Shown here: positions 39,367 to 49,785 of the stretch, in pieces
Position numbering within the stretch: position 1 is the first letter of the stretch
Layout of the letters: every line of letters begins with the position of its first letter
Origin: Gemmatimonas sp.
GTDB lineage: Bacteria; Gemmatimonadota; Gemmatimonadetes; Gemmatimonadales; Gemmatimonadaceae
Direction: 5' to 3'
Length of the DNA: 64,000 nt
Assembly (NCBI GenBank): GCA_011390885.1
Contig: JAABRO010000007.1
Location: 1-64,000, forward strand
Made by a program: the position numbers and the translations under genes
The notes under the pieces: generated by a model
What the model was told of the DNA's origin: nothing
Seen by the model: only the letters and a program-made list of their open reading frames with translations
Databases searched by the model: none

Positions 39367-41331
39367 TTACATCACCGTGATCTGCAGGTCCTGCAGCGCC
39401 TTGCGCAGCATGTCCACCTTGTTCGGGTCGCAGGAGCGATCGGCTTCCAGCGACTTCACGAGCGACGTGAGCGCCGTGTTGCGCGCGGCGCCATTGGCAC
39501 GCTCCGCACCCGAGATCGACGCGCGGATCTCGCCGATGCGCGCCGCGCTCACGCACCCCTTGCGCTCGAGCTGGTCGGTGTAGGCCTTGGCGAGCGGGAA
39601 GCTGGGCGGCCAGCTGATCTTCGGCTGTCCCTGCGCGTTGAGGTAGTCCCACTTCACCGTGTTCGCCGCGTCGAGCTCGTTCTGCGTGACGAACTCGCTG
39701 GGGATCATCTCCGCCACGTCGAGGCCGCGCGCGATCTCGGAGCTCACGATGGCGCCGTTGTACCAGTACACCGACCACGAGCCGCCCGAGACCATGCGCG
39801 TGGAATCCACCGGGCCGCGGTCGAACGAGGCGATCTCGAACGGCTTCGCCGCGTCGGTCCAGTCGAACACCGAGATGCCGCCCTGGTACCACGCCTGCAC
39901 CATGATGTCGCGTCCCGGGATCGGGATGAGCGAGCCGTTGTGCGCCACGCAGTTCTCGAGCGACGACTGGTACGCGGGGATCTTGTAGTAGCTCTGGAAC
40001 TTCAGCTTGCCGTTCTCGATGGTGAAGATGGCGTTCGCGCCCCATTCGGGCTTGTCACCCTCGCGGCACTTCGGCGCGCCGCCGCCGCCCCATTCGTCGG
40101 AGAAGAGCAGCTTCGTGCCGTCGTTGCTGAACGTGGCCGAGTGCCAGTACGCGAAGTTGGAGTCGGCCACGGCATCGAGGCGGCGCGGATTGACCGGGTC
40201 GCTGATGTCGAGCAGCAGGCCGTGCCCTTCGCACGCGCCGCCGGCCAGGCCGAGCGCGGGGTACACCGTGATGTCGTGGCACTGCGCGCCCTCGTCCACC
40301 GGGCGGTCGCCCTCGGTACGCGCGGCGCTCGCGAACGCGCGATCGATGTACGTCTGCGCGTCACGCCGCAGCTGTGCCGAGTCGGCCGCCGTGGGCGTGC
40401 CCTCGCCGCCGCGCGCCTTCACCAGGCTGTCGAGCACCGCCCGCATCTGCCGCGGCGACATCATCATCTCGGAGCCCGACTGCGGATTGCGCACGATGAT
40501 CGCGCCGCGCGCGCGCGCCTGCGCGAGCTGCTCGGCCTGCGCGGCGAGGTCCGCCTCCGACAGCCCGTGACGCGGCGCCTCGCGCAGGCCGGCGAAGATG
40601 TTGGCCTTGCTCACCACGGCCGCGCTGGCCGGGTTCGCCAGCGGCACCTTGATGATCTCGATGCGAAGCCGCGACGAGCTCGGATCGTTGGCCGCGACAT
40701 CGCCAGCGCAGCCGGCGAGCTCTGCCGCCGGCCGGATGCCCGACGAACCGGACACGTAGATGTAGACGTTGTCCTTGTCCTTCGGATCCTCGAGCACCGT
40801 GTGCGTGTGCGAGCCGCGACACGTCTGCACGTTGGCGATCAGCTTGGGGTTCTTGATGTCGCTGATGTCGAAGATGCGCACGCCGCGCATGCGCAGCGGG
40901 CTCACCGTCTCGCGCACGCCGCCCGGCAGGCAGTCCGTGCGCCCGTTCTGCGCCTCGGCCGACATGAACATCAGGTTGCGATACACCGAGATGTCGTTCT
41001 GCGACGCCGGGCACGAGAACGCCGTGACGAGCGTGGGGCGATTCGGGTTGGAGATGTCCCAGATCACGGGGCCATTGTAGTTGCCCTGGATCGCGTAGTT
41101 GCCGGTGAACGCGAGGTCGGAGTTCGTGACGCCGAGGAAGCCCTCGGGCGAGACGGCCTTGCCGGTGACCTTGAGGTTCGAGACAGCTTCCTCGGCATCG
41201 AGCAACCCCGCCTTGAGGCCGACGCGCGGATCGGTGGACGGCGTGAAGCGCGGCGTGGGCGTGGTGGACGGCTTGCTGCTCGCGCACGCGGCAACGCTGA
41301 GCAGCGCAGCCGTCGTGACGACGTGACGCAT
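39367..41331 (-). CDS. LVIVD-repeat lipoprotein
   Basis: 654 residues. Lipoprotein signal with SVAAC; the body is a beta-propeller-type chain of LVIVD repeats (e.g. GVRIFDISDIKNPKLIANV, GPVIWDISNPNRPTLVTAF, DISDPVNPRRLDAVADS). LVIVD proteins are exported and their function is unknown; in this phylum they often stand beside a DUF305 gene, as here (41457). The internal ATG 41331 is chosen because it starts the signal peptide; the upstream frame is open but unlike a signal. Cys residues appear paired, fitting an extracytoplasmic fold. A helical, charged insert (about residues 235-330) interrupts the propeller. Confidence 0.88.
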   Translation of the reverse strand: MRHVVTTAALLSVAACASSKPSTTPTPRFTPSTDPRVGLKAGLLDAEEAVSNLKVTGKAVSPEGFLGVTNSDLAFTGNYAIQGNYNGPVIWDISNPNRPTLVTAFSCPASQNDISVYRNLMFMSAEAQNGRTDCLPGGVRETVSPLRMRGVRIFDISDIKNPKLIANVQTCRGSHTHTVLEDPKDKDNVYIYVSGSSGIRPAAELAGCAGDVAANDPSSSRLRIEIIKVPLANPASAAVVSKANIFAGLREAPRHGLSEADLAAQAEQLAQARARGAIIVRNPQSGSEMMMSPRQMRAVLDSLVKARGGEGTPTAADSAQLRRDAQTYIDRAFASAARTEGDRPVDEGAQCHDITVYPALGLAGGACEGHGLLLDISDPVNPRRLDAVADSNFAYWHSATFSNDGTKLLFSDEWGGGGAPKCREGDKPEWGANAIFTIENGKLKFQSYYKIPAYQSSLENCVAHNGSLIPIPGRDIMVQAWYQGGISVFDWTDAAKPFEIASFDRGPVDSTRMVSGGSWSVYWYNGAIVSSEIARGLDVAEMIPSEFVTQNELDAANTVKWDYLNAQGQPKISWPPSFPLAKAYTDQLERKGCVSAARIGEIRASISGAERANGAARNTALTSLVKSLEADRSCDPNKVDMLRKALQDLQITVM

Positions 41332-41456
41332 GATCGCGCGCCCGGCGTGGACGCGTGGAGGAACGGGGAGCATGTCGAAACCTCGGGGAGGGCGGAGAGG
41401 GTGCGCCGGTCGGCGCGGTGGGAAACGGGCGGGCGGGAGCGCGCGCTACGCGAGCG

Positions 41457-42170
41457 CTACTCGAACGGCGGGGCGTGCCCCATCTCGAGCAGCATGGTGA
41501 GCATGCGCTTGATCTCGGTGGACTGATCCACCTCGACATCCGCGGCGAACTTGAACACGGTCTCGTCCTGTCCCGCACCCGGCGACTGGAAGAGCGTCTT
41601 GACCATCGTCACGGCGCCGCGGTGGTGCGCCATCATGTACGTGAGGAACAGGCGATCGAACTCCTCGCCGCGCGCGGCGTCGAGTTCGCGCAGCTGCGCG
41701 TCGGTGAGCATGCCGGGCATGCTCATGCCACCGTGTCCGCCGTGGGCGGCGTGCGCGTCGTGTGACATCCCCGCCATGGCCGGCATGGTCACCGTGCCGA
41801 GCGAATCCACGAGTGGCGGCGCCTGGTTGCGGTCGCGCAGCCAGGTCTGCATGAGGTTGATCTCGTCCGTCTGCGCGTTGATGATGCGCGCGGTGAGCCG
41901 CTGCACAGCCGGGCTGGCTCCGTGCGTCGGAGCCCAGCGCGAGATCAGGATGGCCTGCGCATGGTGGTGGATCATGCCCGACATGAAGTCGATGTCGGCC
42001 GTCGTGTACGGATAGCGCAGGCTGTCGGCGCGCGCGCGCGCGATCGCGCCCTCCTGGCCCATCACGAAGGGCACCGCGGCCGGCGACGTGGCGGGTCGCG
42101 ACGGGGCGCACGCCGCGAGCGTCGCGAACGCGACGGCGGCCGGAATCACGGACAGGAAGGCGAGGCGCAT
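41457..42170 (-). CDS. DUF305 lipoprotein (two-histidine-block, possible metal binding)
   Basis: 237 residues, lipoprotein signal with ATLAAC. Two DUF305 blocks: ADIDFMSGMIHHHAQAILISRW and FDRLFLTYMMAHHRGAVTMVKTL, separated by a His/Gly/Met-rich loop (GMSHDAHAAHGGHGGMSMPGM). DUF305 proteins are exported four-helix bundles related to ferritin-like folds, and the His/Met loop suggests copper or another soft metal. Start at 42170 gives the signal. It shares a strand with the LVIVD gene and is probably the first gene of that pair. Confidence 0.88.
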   Translation of the reverse strand: MRLAFLSVIPAAVAFATLAACAPSRPATSPAAVPFVMGQEGAIARARADSLRYPYTTADIDFMSGMIHHHAQAILISRWAPTHGASPAVQRLTARIINAQTDEINLMQTWLRDRNQAPPLVDSLGTVTMPAMAGMSHDAHAAHGGHGGMSMPGMLTDAQLRELDAARGEEFDRLFLTYMMAHHRGAVTMVKTLFQSPGAGQDETVFKFAADVEVDQSTEIKRMLTMLLEMGHAPPFE

Positions 42171-42251
42171 GCGGACGGGGGGCGGCGAGCCACGGGCGCG
42201 GGACACCCGATCGGTGTCCGGTCACCGTCGGAATCTACCCGTGGCGCACGG

Positions 42252-42275
42252 GTGACGCACCGGGGATTGCGTCAC
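42252..42275. promoter_or_regulatory. Inverted repeat in divergent promoter region
   Basis: GTGACGCA (42252-42259) and TGCGTCAC (42268-42275) with an 8-bp spacer, midway between the divergent DUF305 and MBL starts. Could be a dimer operator for both genes. Confidence 0.4.
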
Positions 42276-42324
42276 GCGGCGCGCTCGGCGAAGCTGCACG
42301 CCACATGCCTGCCGACCCGCGCCC

Positions 42325-43299
42325 ATGACCGATCGCCGTCAGTTCCTCCGCGTGGCCGGCGGCTGCCTAGCCCACGTGCTGCTGCAGGGCGCGTGCGCCT
42401 CGCCCGCGCGACGCCGCGCCTGGGTGGCGCCCGTGCAGCCGGTCGTGGTCGAAACGCCATTCGCGCGCCTCGAGGCGATCGGCCCCGGCGCGTGGGCCGT
42501 GATCTCCACGCCGCTCGGCGGCGACCGCACCACCTTCGCCAACGGCGGACTCATCGCCGGGCGCACCGGTGTCGTGGCCATCGAGGGGTTCTACCGCCCC
42601 GCCGGCGCCACGTGGCTCGCCGAGCAGGCGCGCCGCCTCACCGGACGCTGGCCCACGCACGTGGTGATTTCGCACTACCACGTGGACCATGCCGCGGGGG
42701 TGAGCGGGTACCCGACGTCGAGCGGCGGGGCGCCGCACCTGTGCGCCACGGCGACGACGCAGGACGCCGTGCTGCGCGGGGGCCCGGTCGCCCCGCCGCG
42801 GGAGGCCGAACTGCTGCGCCCCTGGGCCGACGTTGTGCTCGCCGGCGCCGGCGGCACGACCTCGCTCGACCTCGGCGATCGTGTGCTCACGCTGCACGCC
42901 CGCGAGGGCCACACCGCCAGCGACCTCGTGCTCGCGGATGCCGACGCCGGCCTGCTCTTCAGCGGCGACCTCGTGTGGAACGGCATGTTCCCCAACTTCG
43001 TGGACGCCGACCCGCGCGCGTGGCGCGCGTCTGCCCAGTGGCTGGCCGACCGAGGCGCCACGCACCTCGTGCCCGGTCACGGCGGCCTCGCAGATCGTGC
43101 GGCGCTCGACCGGTTCGTCGCCCTGCTCGACGAACTCGAAGCGGCCGCACGTCGCGCGCATGCCAGCGGGCGGGCGGCCGCCGAGGCCGCAGCCGACTAC
43201 CGCGTGCCTGAGTCGCTCGGCGACTGGATGGCCTCGCCGGCGTCGGTCTCGCGCGCGCTGTCGGCGTGGTATCGCGTGTTCGGCTCCTCCGAGGCGTAG
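42325..43299 (+). CDS. Exported metallo-beta-lactamase-fold hydrolase
   Basis: 324 residues. Tat-like or lipoprotein signal (TDRRQFLRVAGG with LQGAC). Metal motif HYHVDHAAG gives the first zinc site; further ligands in GHTASD and in GHGGLADR. The protein belongs to the MBL-fold superfamily with a possible quorum-lactonase, glyoxalase or beta-lactamase-like substrate; none is supported here. Its 3' end overlaps the convergent gene below by 103 bp. Confidence 0.87.
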   Translation: MTDRRQFLRVAGGCLAHVLLQGACASPARRRAWVAPVQPVVVETPFARLEAIGPGAWAVISTPLGGDRTTFANGGLIAGRTGVVAIEGFYRPAGATWLAEQARRLTGRWPTHVVISHYHVDHAAGVSGYPTSSGGAPHLCATATTQDAVLRGGPVAPPREAELLRPWADVVLAGAGGTTSLDLGDRVLTLHAREGHTASDLVLADADAGLLFSGDLVWNGMFPNFVDADPRAWRASAQWLADRGATHLVPGHGGLADRAALDRFVALLDELEAAARRAHASGRAAAEAAADYRVPESLGDWMASPASVSRALSAWYRVFGSSEA

Positions 43300-43700
43300 G
43301 CCTCCACCTCGAACCGGTTGCCACGATACGGACAGTCGCCGCGCCACCAGGCCGCGGCACTGGCCAGCAGGTACGCCGGCACGAAGAACGGCCCCAAGCG
43401 CTCGCATTGCTGCACGTGCACTCGCTCGTGCGCGCGCCAGCGCTCGAGGTCGTCACCGCAGCGCGCCACGATCACGTGGCCGAGGGTGATCGCAGCGAAC
43501 GGGACGCGCCGCCAGCGTGACCGACTCGGCAGCGCGTCCCGGTGCAGCGCCACTTCGAGCGTGGAGCCGACGCGCCGCAGCGCGCCACCGGCCGCGAGCA
43601 CCGGGAGCGCCATGATGAGACCCAAGGCCGAGGTGGGCGCGGCCCAGAGGACGCGCAGGGCGGAGGTGAAGCGGTGGCTCCTGGACATGATGCATGGCAT
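43197..43700 (-). CDS. Small membrane protein with HExxH motif
   Basis: 167 residues from ATG 43700. Hydrophobic helix at about 14-40, then a cytoplasmic or exported part with HERVHVQQ (HExxH) and a later Glu in RFEVEAYA, i.e. the pattern of a minimal zincin; a second hydrophobic stretch (FVPAYLLASAAAWW) lies between. Function unknown. The last ~34 codons overlap the end of the MBL gene on the other strand (43197-43299), so both C-termini are encoded by the same DNA. The coding potential looks real because the HExxH region is outside the overlap. Confidence 0.65.
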   Translation of the reverse strand: MPCIMSRSHRFTSALRVLWAAPTSALGLIMALPVLAAGGALRRVGSTLEVALHRDALPSRSRWRRVPFAAITLGHVIVARCGDDLERWRAHERVHVQQCERLGPFFVPAYLLASAAAWWRGDCPYRGNRFEVEAYASEEPNTRYHADSARETDAGEAIQSPSDSGTR

Positions 43701-43838
43701 GATACCCCGAACGATCCCGACCGATCGACGAATCCTTGGTGCGATCGGCGGTATCGGTCGCAGTGACGCGCGCGTTGCGCCGGCGATGCAGCCGACCGCC
43801 GGACGTCGTCACCGCTACCCCGCCTCGAGGCCAGTCCC

Positions 43839-44345
43839 ATGCGTCACGCCGCGACCCTCACCCTGCCCGCCCTTGCCGTCCTGCTGCTCGCGCCGTCCGC
43901 CGCGCCAGCACAGGCAGCGCTCTCCCCCATCCCATCATCCGCCACGAGCCACAGCGTCGCCATGGCGGCGCCCACCCTGCGCGAGGGCACGCTCGGCTCC
44001 GCCCTCCGCAGCCGGCGCGCCGAACGCCTCGCGGAACAGCCGACCGTCGCCGCGTCCCTGCCGACCGCGATCGTCGCTGACGACGCGCCCGCGCACCGGC
44101 TCGACGCCGACGACTTCGCGGCGGGCGGCTTTGCGCAGTTCATGGCCAGCCCCGCCGGCCGCATCCTGCGCGTCGTGGCCGGCGGCACGATGATCGTGGC
44201 GGGGCTGGACGCCGACAGCGACGCGGGCACCGCGGTGGCCGTCGTGGGGGCCGTGCCCCTGCTCGCTGGTGCGTTCGACTTCTGCGTGCTCTCGCCCCTG
44301 TTCGGTGGTCCCTTCTGGGGCCGGGACATTCGCGCAGCGAAGTGA
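43839..44345 (+). CDS. DUF2892-like membrane protein with signal peptide
   Basis: 168 residues. Signal peptide (1-26, ending APAQA), a ~70-residue variable region, then a DUF2892/YgaP-type membrane pair: ASPAGRILRVVAGGTMIVAGL and VVGAVPLLAGAFDFCVLSPLFG with the conserved Cys. DUF2892 domains often accompany rhodanese or sulfur carriers, absent here. Confidence 0.75.
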   Translation: MRHAATLTLPALAVLLLAPSAAPAQAALSPIPSSATSHSVAMAAPTLREGTLGSALRSRRAERLAEQPTVAASLPTAIVADDAPAHRLDADDFAAGGFAQFMASPAGRILRVVAGGTMIVAGLDADSDAGTAVAVVGAVPLLAGAFDFCVLSPLFGGPFWGRDIRAAK

Positions 44346-44400
44346 TCGCGCACGGCGAGGCGCACGGCGCGGCGCGCGGCACGCACGCCCCGGGCGTGCG

Positions 44401-45303
44401 TCAGCTGCGCGCCCGCGCCCGCTGCACCAGCATGACCAGTCCCAACGTGATCGCGCCGGCCACCACGCCGACGACCGCTTCGGCGAGCATGGTGAGCAGC
44501 GTCGAGGAGGCCGTCGCGGCTTCGATCGCGTGCGCTACCGGCGGAATGCCGTGCACCACGATGCTGCCGCCCACGAGGAACATCGCGGCCGTGCCCACCA
44601 CGGACAGCGTCTTCATGAGCAGCGGGGCGGCCACGAGGATGCCGCGCCCGAGCGAACGCTGCATCGCGTCGATACCGTCGCCCTCCTGCCGCGTGAGGCG
44701 AAGCCCGAGGTCATCGAGCTTCACGATGCCGGCCACGAGACCGTACACGAGCACCGTGATCGCGATGGCGATCAGGCTCAGCGCCGTGACCTGCCGGCTC
44801 ATGGACTCGGCGGACATCGTGCCGAGCGCGATCACGACGATCTCGGCCGAGAGGATGAAGTCCGTGCGGATGGCACCCTTGATGCGGTCCCGCTCGAGCG
44901 CGACGAGGTCGACCGCCGGATTGGCGATGGCGGCCGCACGCTCGAGTCGATGCTCGTCATCCTCGCGCGCGTGCAGCACCTTGTGCAGCACCTTCTCCAC
45001 GCCTTCGTAACAGAGGAACAGGCCGCCGATCATGAGCAGCGGCGTGATCGCCTTCGGCAGGAAGGCGCTGATCACCAGCGCCGCCGGCACGAGGATCAGC
45101 TTGTTGACGAACGAGCCCTTCGCCACCGCCCAGATGACGGGCAGCTCACGCTCCGGCCGGAAGCCGGTGACCTGCTCGGCGTTGAGCGCCAGGTCGTCGC
45201 CCACGACGCCCCCGGTCTTCTGTGCGGCGACCTTGCTGAGCGCCGCCACATCGTCGAGCAGGGTGGTGATGTCGTCGAGGAGCGCGAGCAGGCTGGACGC
45301 CAT
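44401..45303 (-). CDS. DUF808 family inner membrane protein (YedI-like)
   Basis: 300 residues, about six hydrophobic helices. The N-terminus [20 protein letters not shown] and the following [28 protein letters not shown] stretches are typical of DUF808/YedI. Function unknown. No ribosome-binding site is obvious before the ATG. Probably monocistronic, convergent with the DUF2892 gene. Confidence 0.88.
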   Translation of the reverse strand: MASSLLALLDDITTLLDDVAALSKVAAQKTGGVVGDDLALNAEQVTGFRPERELPVIWAVAKGSFVNKLILVPAALVISAFLPKAITPLLMIGGLFLCYEGVEKVLHKVLHAREDDEHRLERAAAIANPAVDLVALERDRIKGAIRTDFILSAEIVVIALGTMSAESMSRQVTALSLIAIAITVLVYGLVAGIVKLDDLGLRLTRQEGDGIDAMQRSLGRGILVAAPLLMKTLSVVGTAAMFLVGGSIVVHGIPPVAHAIEAATASSTLLTMLAEAVVGVVAGAITLGLVMLVQRARARS

Positions 45304-45369
45304 GGCGGGCAGGGATGACGGGAACGGGTCGCTGGCGCACCGAGGTCCGGTGCGCCGCGACCGACGAAT

Positions 45370-47370
45370 CTACCGCCGCTGCGCGGGCCTCACCACCGAC
45401 AGCGTCACGCTCGACGGCGTGCCGCGCCCCAGGTGCACCGCGTTGCGAGCCACCACACCGGTCGTCTCGTCGAAGTTGTTGCCGCCGGTGTTCAGGTTGC
45501 GGTCGAAGCGCGGGAAGTTGCTGCTCGACACCTCGAGGCGGATGCGGTGGCCCGGCTTGAAGTAGTTGCTCGTGTTCAGCGGCCCGAGCGTGACCTTGTA
45601 GACCGCGCCCGGCTCCATGCGGGTCTGCGGCTTGTCATAGCCGGTGTGATAGCGCATGCGCTGGATCGTCTCGTCGAGGTTCCAGGCGCGCCCCTCGGTG
45701 TCCACGTCGATGAGCTTCACGGTGAAATCGGTATCCTTCGCGTCGCTCGACACGTAGAGCGTGACACTCACCGGGCCGCTCACCTCGACGCCCTCACGCA
45801 GCGGCTCGGTGGTGTACACGAGGATCTGCGGGTCCGTCTCGCGCACCCGCTGGTCGAAGGAGCCGGCGTCGATCGCCGTGCCGGTGCAGCACACGTTGCC
45901 GCCGTAGCTCATGACCGGCTTCATCGGGTCGTACGTGAACGTGTCGCGCTCGGCGCGCGCGGGCGCGCTGGCCAGCAGGGCTCCTGTGCCGTTCATCGTG
46001 TTGGCCGCGCCACCGGCGTTGCTCAGGAAGTAGGTGACGGGCGCGGCGCCGCGCGGCGGCCATGTGTCGCTCGCCTGCCAGGTGTTGCTGCCCATCGTGA
46101 AGTAGCGGATCTTCGGCAGCGTGTCGAGCAGGCCAGTGCGCTCGCCCTTGAGGAACGTGTCGAACCAGCCATAGGTGAGCGCGTCGTAGTCGAGCCGCGC
46201 GTCGCCCATGCTGCGCGCGCCCACCACGGTGTTCTCGGTGGCGCGGGTATAGGCGCAGTGCGCGACCGGCGCGATCACGGCGTACTGCTGCCGCGCCACC
46301 GCCGGCGACGCCGTCTGCATCGCGTGCTGCCACATGGCGATGTTCGGCCCGACCGACACGTCGTACCAGCTCATCAGCCACAGGCCCGGCGTGTCGAACG
46401 GCATGTCGTCGTGGTACAGGCCGCCGCGGTACCAGCGCGGATCGTTGGGCGTGCGCTTGATCATCTCGCCACCCGTCGCCACGAGCATGCGATCGGCGAA
46501 GACACCGCGCGGCCCGTCCACCGCCTTCAGGATGTCCTGTGTGGGCAGGTGCCAGAGCGCCTGCGCCCAGTCGATGCGCGGCAGCTGTTGCGCGAGGTCG
46601 AACGACTTGCGCAGGCGGGTGAGGTCGGCCTGGCTGGTGTGCGCCGGGAACATGGGCCGCTGCGTGTTCTGCTGGCCGTAGATCCAGGTGATGAACAGCA
46701 TCTGCACCGCGCCGCCGCGGTACCAGTTGCCCTGCTCGTACCAGCCGCCGACGCGCCCCACGCCGGCGCCATAGCCCTGCGGAATCACGGCGCCGAGGCC
46801 GGCCGGCTTCGTGGAGGCGACGGCCATCTGGTATTCCGCCGTGCTCGAGCAGCCGATGAGCCCGACCTTGCCGTTGCTCCACGGCTGGTTGGCGAGCCAC
46901 TGGATCGCGTCGTGCCCGTCGGTGGCCGGCGGTCCGAGGATGTCGTACTCCCCCTCGCTGAAGAAGTGGCCGCGCTCGTTCTGGAAGGCGTACGCGTAGC
47001 CGCGCTTGATCGCGGTGAGCACCGCCGACCAGTCACGCGGTGCGCCCGTGCGCACGTCCCACCAGTTCATGTTGTAGGGCGTCTTGCTCAGGATGAGCGG
47101 CACCGGTCCGCTGCGCTGCTTCGGCACGTAGATGTCCGTCATCAATCGCGTGCCATCACGCATCGGCATCATGACCGAGCGATGGATCTCGGCCACCTGC
47201 TGCAACTCGGCTTCGAGTGCATGGCGGCGGGCGATCAGGCTGGTGTCGGCGGCGGCCGGCTGCGCCGGAAGGGATGCGTACGCGAGCGGTGCGCTGAGCA
47301 GTGCCAGCGCGAGGCGCAGCGCGACGCGTGGCCGGCGCGGGTGTCGAGCAGGCGGTGAGGACTGGTACAT
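45370..47370 (-). CDS. CocE/NonD family hydrolase (secreted X-Pro-dipeptidyl-peptidase-like)
   Basis: 666 residues with a signal peptide (about 1-40; alternative GTG start at 47424). Alpha/beta hydrolase of the cocaine-esterase/alpha-amino-acid-ester-hydrolase family: [13 protein letters not shown] entry, nucleophile Ser in [12 protein letters not shown], catalytic region downstream, and a C-terminal jelly-roll with [12 protein letters not shown] and [19 protein letters not shown]. It probably cleaves N-terminal dipeptides or amino-acid esters outside the cytoplasm. Divergent from the S9 gene, with which it may share a control region (47371-47591). Confidence 0.9.
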   Translation of the reverse strand: MYQSSPPARHPRRPRVALRLALALLSAPLAYASLPAQPAAADTSLIARRHALEAELQQVAEIHRSVMMPMRDGTRLMTDIYVPKQRSGPVPLILSKTPYNMNWWDVRTGAPRDWSAVLTAIKRGYAYAFQNERGHFFSEGEYDILGPPATDGHDAIQWLANQPWSNGKVGLIGCSSTAEYQMAVASTKPAGLGAVIPQGYGAGVGRVGGWYEQGNWYRGGAVQMLFITWIYGQQNTQRPMFPAHTSQADLTRLRKSFDLAQQLPRIDWAQALWHLPTQDILKAVDGPRGVFADRMLVATGGEMIKRTPNDPRWYRGGLYHDDMPFDTPGLWLMSWYDVSVGPNIAMWQHAMQTASPAVARQQYAVIAPVAHCAYTRATENTVVGARSMGDARLDYDALTYGWFDTFLKGERTGLLDTLPKIRYFTMGSNTWQASDTWPPRGAAPVTYFLSNAGGAANTMNGTGALLASAPARAERDTFTYDPMKPVMSYGGNVCCTGTAIDAGSFDQRVRETDPQILVYTTEPLREGVEVSGPVSVTLYVSSDAKDTDFTVKLIDVDTEGRAWNLDETIQRMRYHTGYDKPQTRMEPGAVYKVTLGPLNTSNYFKPGHRIRLEVSSSNFPRFDRNLNTGGNNFDETTGVVARNAVHLGRGTPSSVTLSVVRPAQRR

Positions 47371-47527
47371 GGCGCGAAGCGGTGGAGGCGAAGGCAATCG
47401 CCCGGCGTCGGACGGTCCTGCCACGCTAGGCCCGCCCGACCATGCAGCAAGCAGGGTTCCCCTGACGGGTCCGGTCGCCAGGTGTCGCGACGCGCGGCCG
47501 CGTATGGCCGCGCCCGATGCCGACCCG

Positions 47528-47535
47528 TACGTTGA
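47528..47535 (+). promoter_or_regulatory. Candidate TAnnTT promoter element before the S9 peptidase gene
   Basis: TACGTTGA, 56 nt before the S9 ATG. A GGTCCGGTC/GACCGGACC inverted pair (47468-47476, 47534-47542) overlaps the element and could be an operator. Confidence 0.3.
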
Positions 47536-47591
47536 CCGGACCAGTTCGCGCCGCTGCGTTCTCCGTTCCGCCGCCGATTCGAGGATCCGCC

Positions 47592-49661
47592 ATGCGCCTC
47601 CTGCGCGCCCTCCTTCCCGTGCTGCTGCTGACGCTGCCGTCGTGGCTCGTCGCCCAGCCGCGCACGCTCACGCCCAACGACCTGTTCGATCTCGAGACCG
47701 TCGCCGAGCCGGCCATCTCGCCCGACGGGACGCAGATCGTGTACGTGCGGCGCTGGAGCGACCGCATGACGGACCGCCGCTACGCGAACCTCTGGGTCGT
47801 ACGCAGCGACGGCACGGGCCATCGCCCGCTCACGTCGGGGCGCACGGTCGAGGGCACCCCGGTGTGGTCGCCCGACGGCACCCGCATCGCCTTCACCTCG
47901 TCGCGAGGCGGCGCAACGCAGCTCTGGGTGCGCTGGATGGATCGAGGCGATGAGCTCCAGGTCACCCATGCGCCCGAGGCGCCCAGCGCACCGGCCTGGT
48001 CGCCCGACGGCACGCGGCTCGCCTTCCTGCGCCTGGTGGCCGCGCCGCCACTCGTGATCGGCACGCCGCTCACGCCCCCTGCCGGCGCCACGTGGTCCGC
48101 CCCGCCCAAGTACACGGACCGGCTCGTGTTCCGTCAGGACCAGATCGGCGAGCTGCCGAGCGGCTTCGTGCACGCCTTCGTGGTGCCGGCGGACGGCGGC
48201 ACGCCGCGGCAGGTGACCAGCGGCGACTACCATCACGGCGGCAACGTGTACGGGGGCGGCAGCGTGACCTGGTCGGCGGACGGCACGGAACTCGTACTCC
48301 CGGCGCGGCGTGGCGAGAACCCAGAGTGGAACGCGCGCGAAACCGACCTGTTCGCCGTCGAGGTGGCCAGCGGGCGCGTGCGCCAGCTCACCGATCGCTT
48401 CGGCCCGGACCAGAGCCCCGCCGTCTCACCCGATGGCCGCTTCATCGCCTACACGGGCTACGACGATCGCAAGCAAGGCTACCAGAACACCTTGCTCTAC
48501 CTGATGACGCGTGACGGCTCCGGCGTGCGCGTCATCTCGGAGCAGCTCGACCGGAGCGTCTCCAACCCCGTGTGGAGCAGCGACGGACGCGCCATCTACG
48601 CCGTCGTCGACGACGAGGGCAACACGAAGGTGGCGCGCTTCACGCTCGACGGCGGCGTGCGCTACGTCGCGCGCGATCTTGGCTCGGGCAGCTCGGCCTA
48701 CAGCGGCGGCGCCTTCTCGCTGGCGCGAGACGGCCGGCTCGTGGTCACGGCCAGCACGCCCGCCATGCCCTCCGAACTCGTGCTGGTGACGCCGCCGGGA
48801 AGCGGACGCGGCGCGGCGGCACCGACGAAGACGCTCACCGCGATCAACGACGATGTGCTCGCGGGCAAGACGCTCGGCGCCGTGGAGGAGCTCTGGTACA
48901 CCTCGTCCAAGGACGGACGGCGCATCCACGGATGGATCATCACGCCACCCGGATTCGCCCCGGGCCGGAAGTACCCGCTCATCCTGGAAATCCACGGCGG
49001 CCCGTTCGCCAACTACGGCGACCGCTTCGACGACGAGAAGCAGCTCATGGCCGCCGCCGGTTACGTGGTGCTCTACACCAATCCGCGCGGCAGCACGAGT
49101 TATGGCGAAGAGTTCGGCAACCTCATTCACCACGCCTACCCGGGCGACGACTTCGACGACCTGAACAGCGGCGTCGACGCCGTGATTGCCAAGGGGTACG
49201 TCGACGAAGCGAACCTCTTCGTCACCGGTGGCAGCGGTGGGGGCGTGCTCACGGCCTGGATGATCGGACGCACCGACCGCTTCCGCGCGGCCCTTGCCTT
49301 CTATCCGGTCATCAACTGGGAGAGCTTCGTGCTGACGGCCGACATGGCCCCATCGGCGGTGAACAACTGGTTCCCCGGGTTCCCGTGGGACCACCCCGAG
49401 AACTACGACCGGCGGTCCCTCCTTTCGGTCGTCGAGCGCGTGCGCACACCGACGCTCATCATGACCGGCGAGGAGGACTTCCGCACTCCGATGTCGGAGT
49501 CGGAGCAGTACTACAAGGCGCTCAAGATGCGCGGCGTCGAATCGGTCCTCGTGCGCGTGCCCGAGGAGCCGCACGGCATTCGCCGACGCCCGAGTCACGC
49601 GGCGGCGAAGCTCACCACCCTGTCCGGCTGGTTCGCGAAGCATCGCGCGCCGGTGCCCTGA
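47592..49661 (+). CDS. S9 family prolyl oligopeptidase-type peptidase
   Basis: 689 residues. Signal peptide (1-22, ending LVAQP). An N-terminal WD40-like/TolB-like propeller (repeats [45 protein letters not shown]) covers about 25-420, followed by the alpha/beta hydrolase with [11 protein letters not shown], nucleophile S548 in TGGSGGG, Asp in [10 protein letters not shown] and His in EEPHGI. It cleaves oligopeptides after or next to proline or acyl residues outside the cytoplasm. GAGGA precedes ATG 47592. Confidence 0.93.
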   Translation: MRLLRALLPVLLLTLPSWLVAQPRTLTPNDLFDLETVAEPAISPDGTQIVYVRRWSDRMTDRRYANLWVVRSDGTGHRPLTSGRTVEGTPVWSPDGTRIAFTSSRGGATQLWVRWMDRGDELQVTHAPEAPSAPAWSPDGTRLAFLRLVAAPPLVIGTPLTPPAGATWSAPPKYTDRLVFRQDQIGELPSGFVHAFVVPADGGTPRQVTSGDYHHGGNVYGGGSVTWSADGTELVLPARRGENPEWNARETDLFAVEVASGRVRQLTDRFGPDQSPAVSPDGRFIAYTGYDDRKQGYQNTLLYLMTRDGSGVRVISEQLDRSVSNPVWSSDGRAIYAVVDDEGNTKVARFTLDGGVRYVARDLGSGSSAYSGGAFSLARDGRLVVTASTPAMPSELVLVTPPGSGRGAAAPTKTLTAINDDVLAGKTLGAVEELWYTSSKDGRRIHGWIITPPGFAPGRKYPLILEIHGGPFANYGDRFDDEKQLMAAAGYVVLYTNPRGSTSYGEEFGNLIHHAYPGDDFDDLNSGVDAVIAKGYVDEANLFVTGGSGGGVLTAWMIGRTDRFRAALAFYPVINWESFVLTADMAPSAVNNWFPGFPWDHPENYDRRSLLSVVERVRTPTLIMTGEEDFRTPMSESEQYYKALKMRGVESVLVRVPEEPHGIRRRPSHAAAKLTTLSGWFAKHRAPVP

Positions 49662-49741
49662 ACCGGCGCGCGACCTCACGCGTCCCGGCCGTCGCGTTCA
49701 GCCCTTCGAACGCGGCTCGCCGAAGGCGCGGTCCGTTTTCG

Positions 49742-49749
49742 TAGATTGC
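49742..49749 (+). promoter_or_regulatory. Candidate TAnnTT promoter element before the M20 gene
   Basis: TAGATTGC, 36 nt before the ATG. The 10-mer GTAGATTGCG differs from the fabI element only in its first base. Confidence 0.4.
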
Positions 49750-49785
49750 GGAAGGTTCCTCCCCTCGCCCCCCGACTCCCGCCCC

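Noticed and set aside
45433-47358. A 641-codon frame on the + strand across the CocE gene
   Set aside because: Antisense shadow rich in Arg/His/Val; the CocE protein on the - strand has catalytic motifs.
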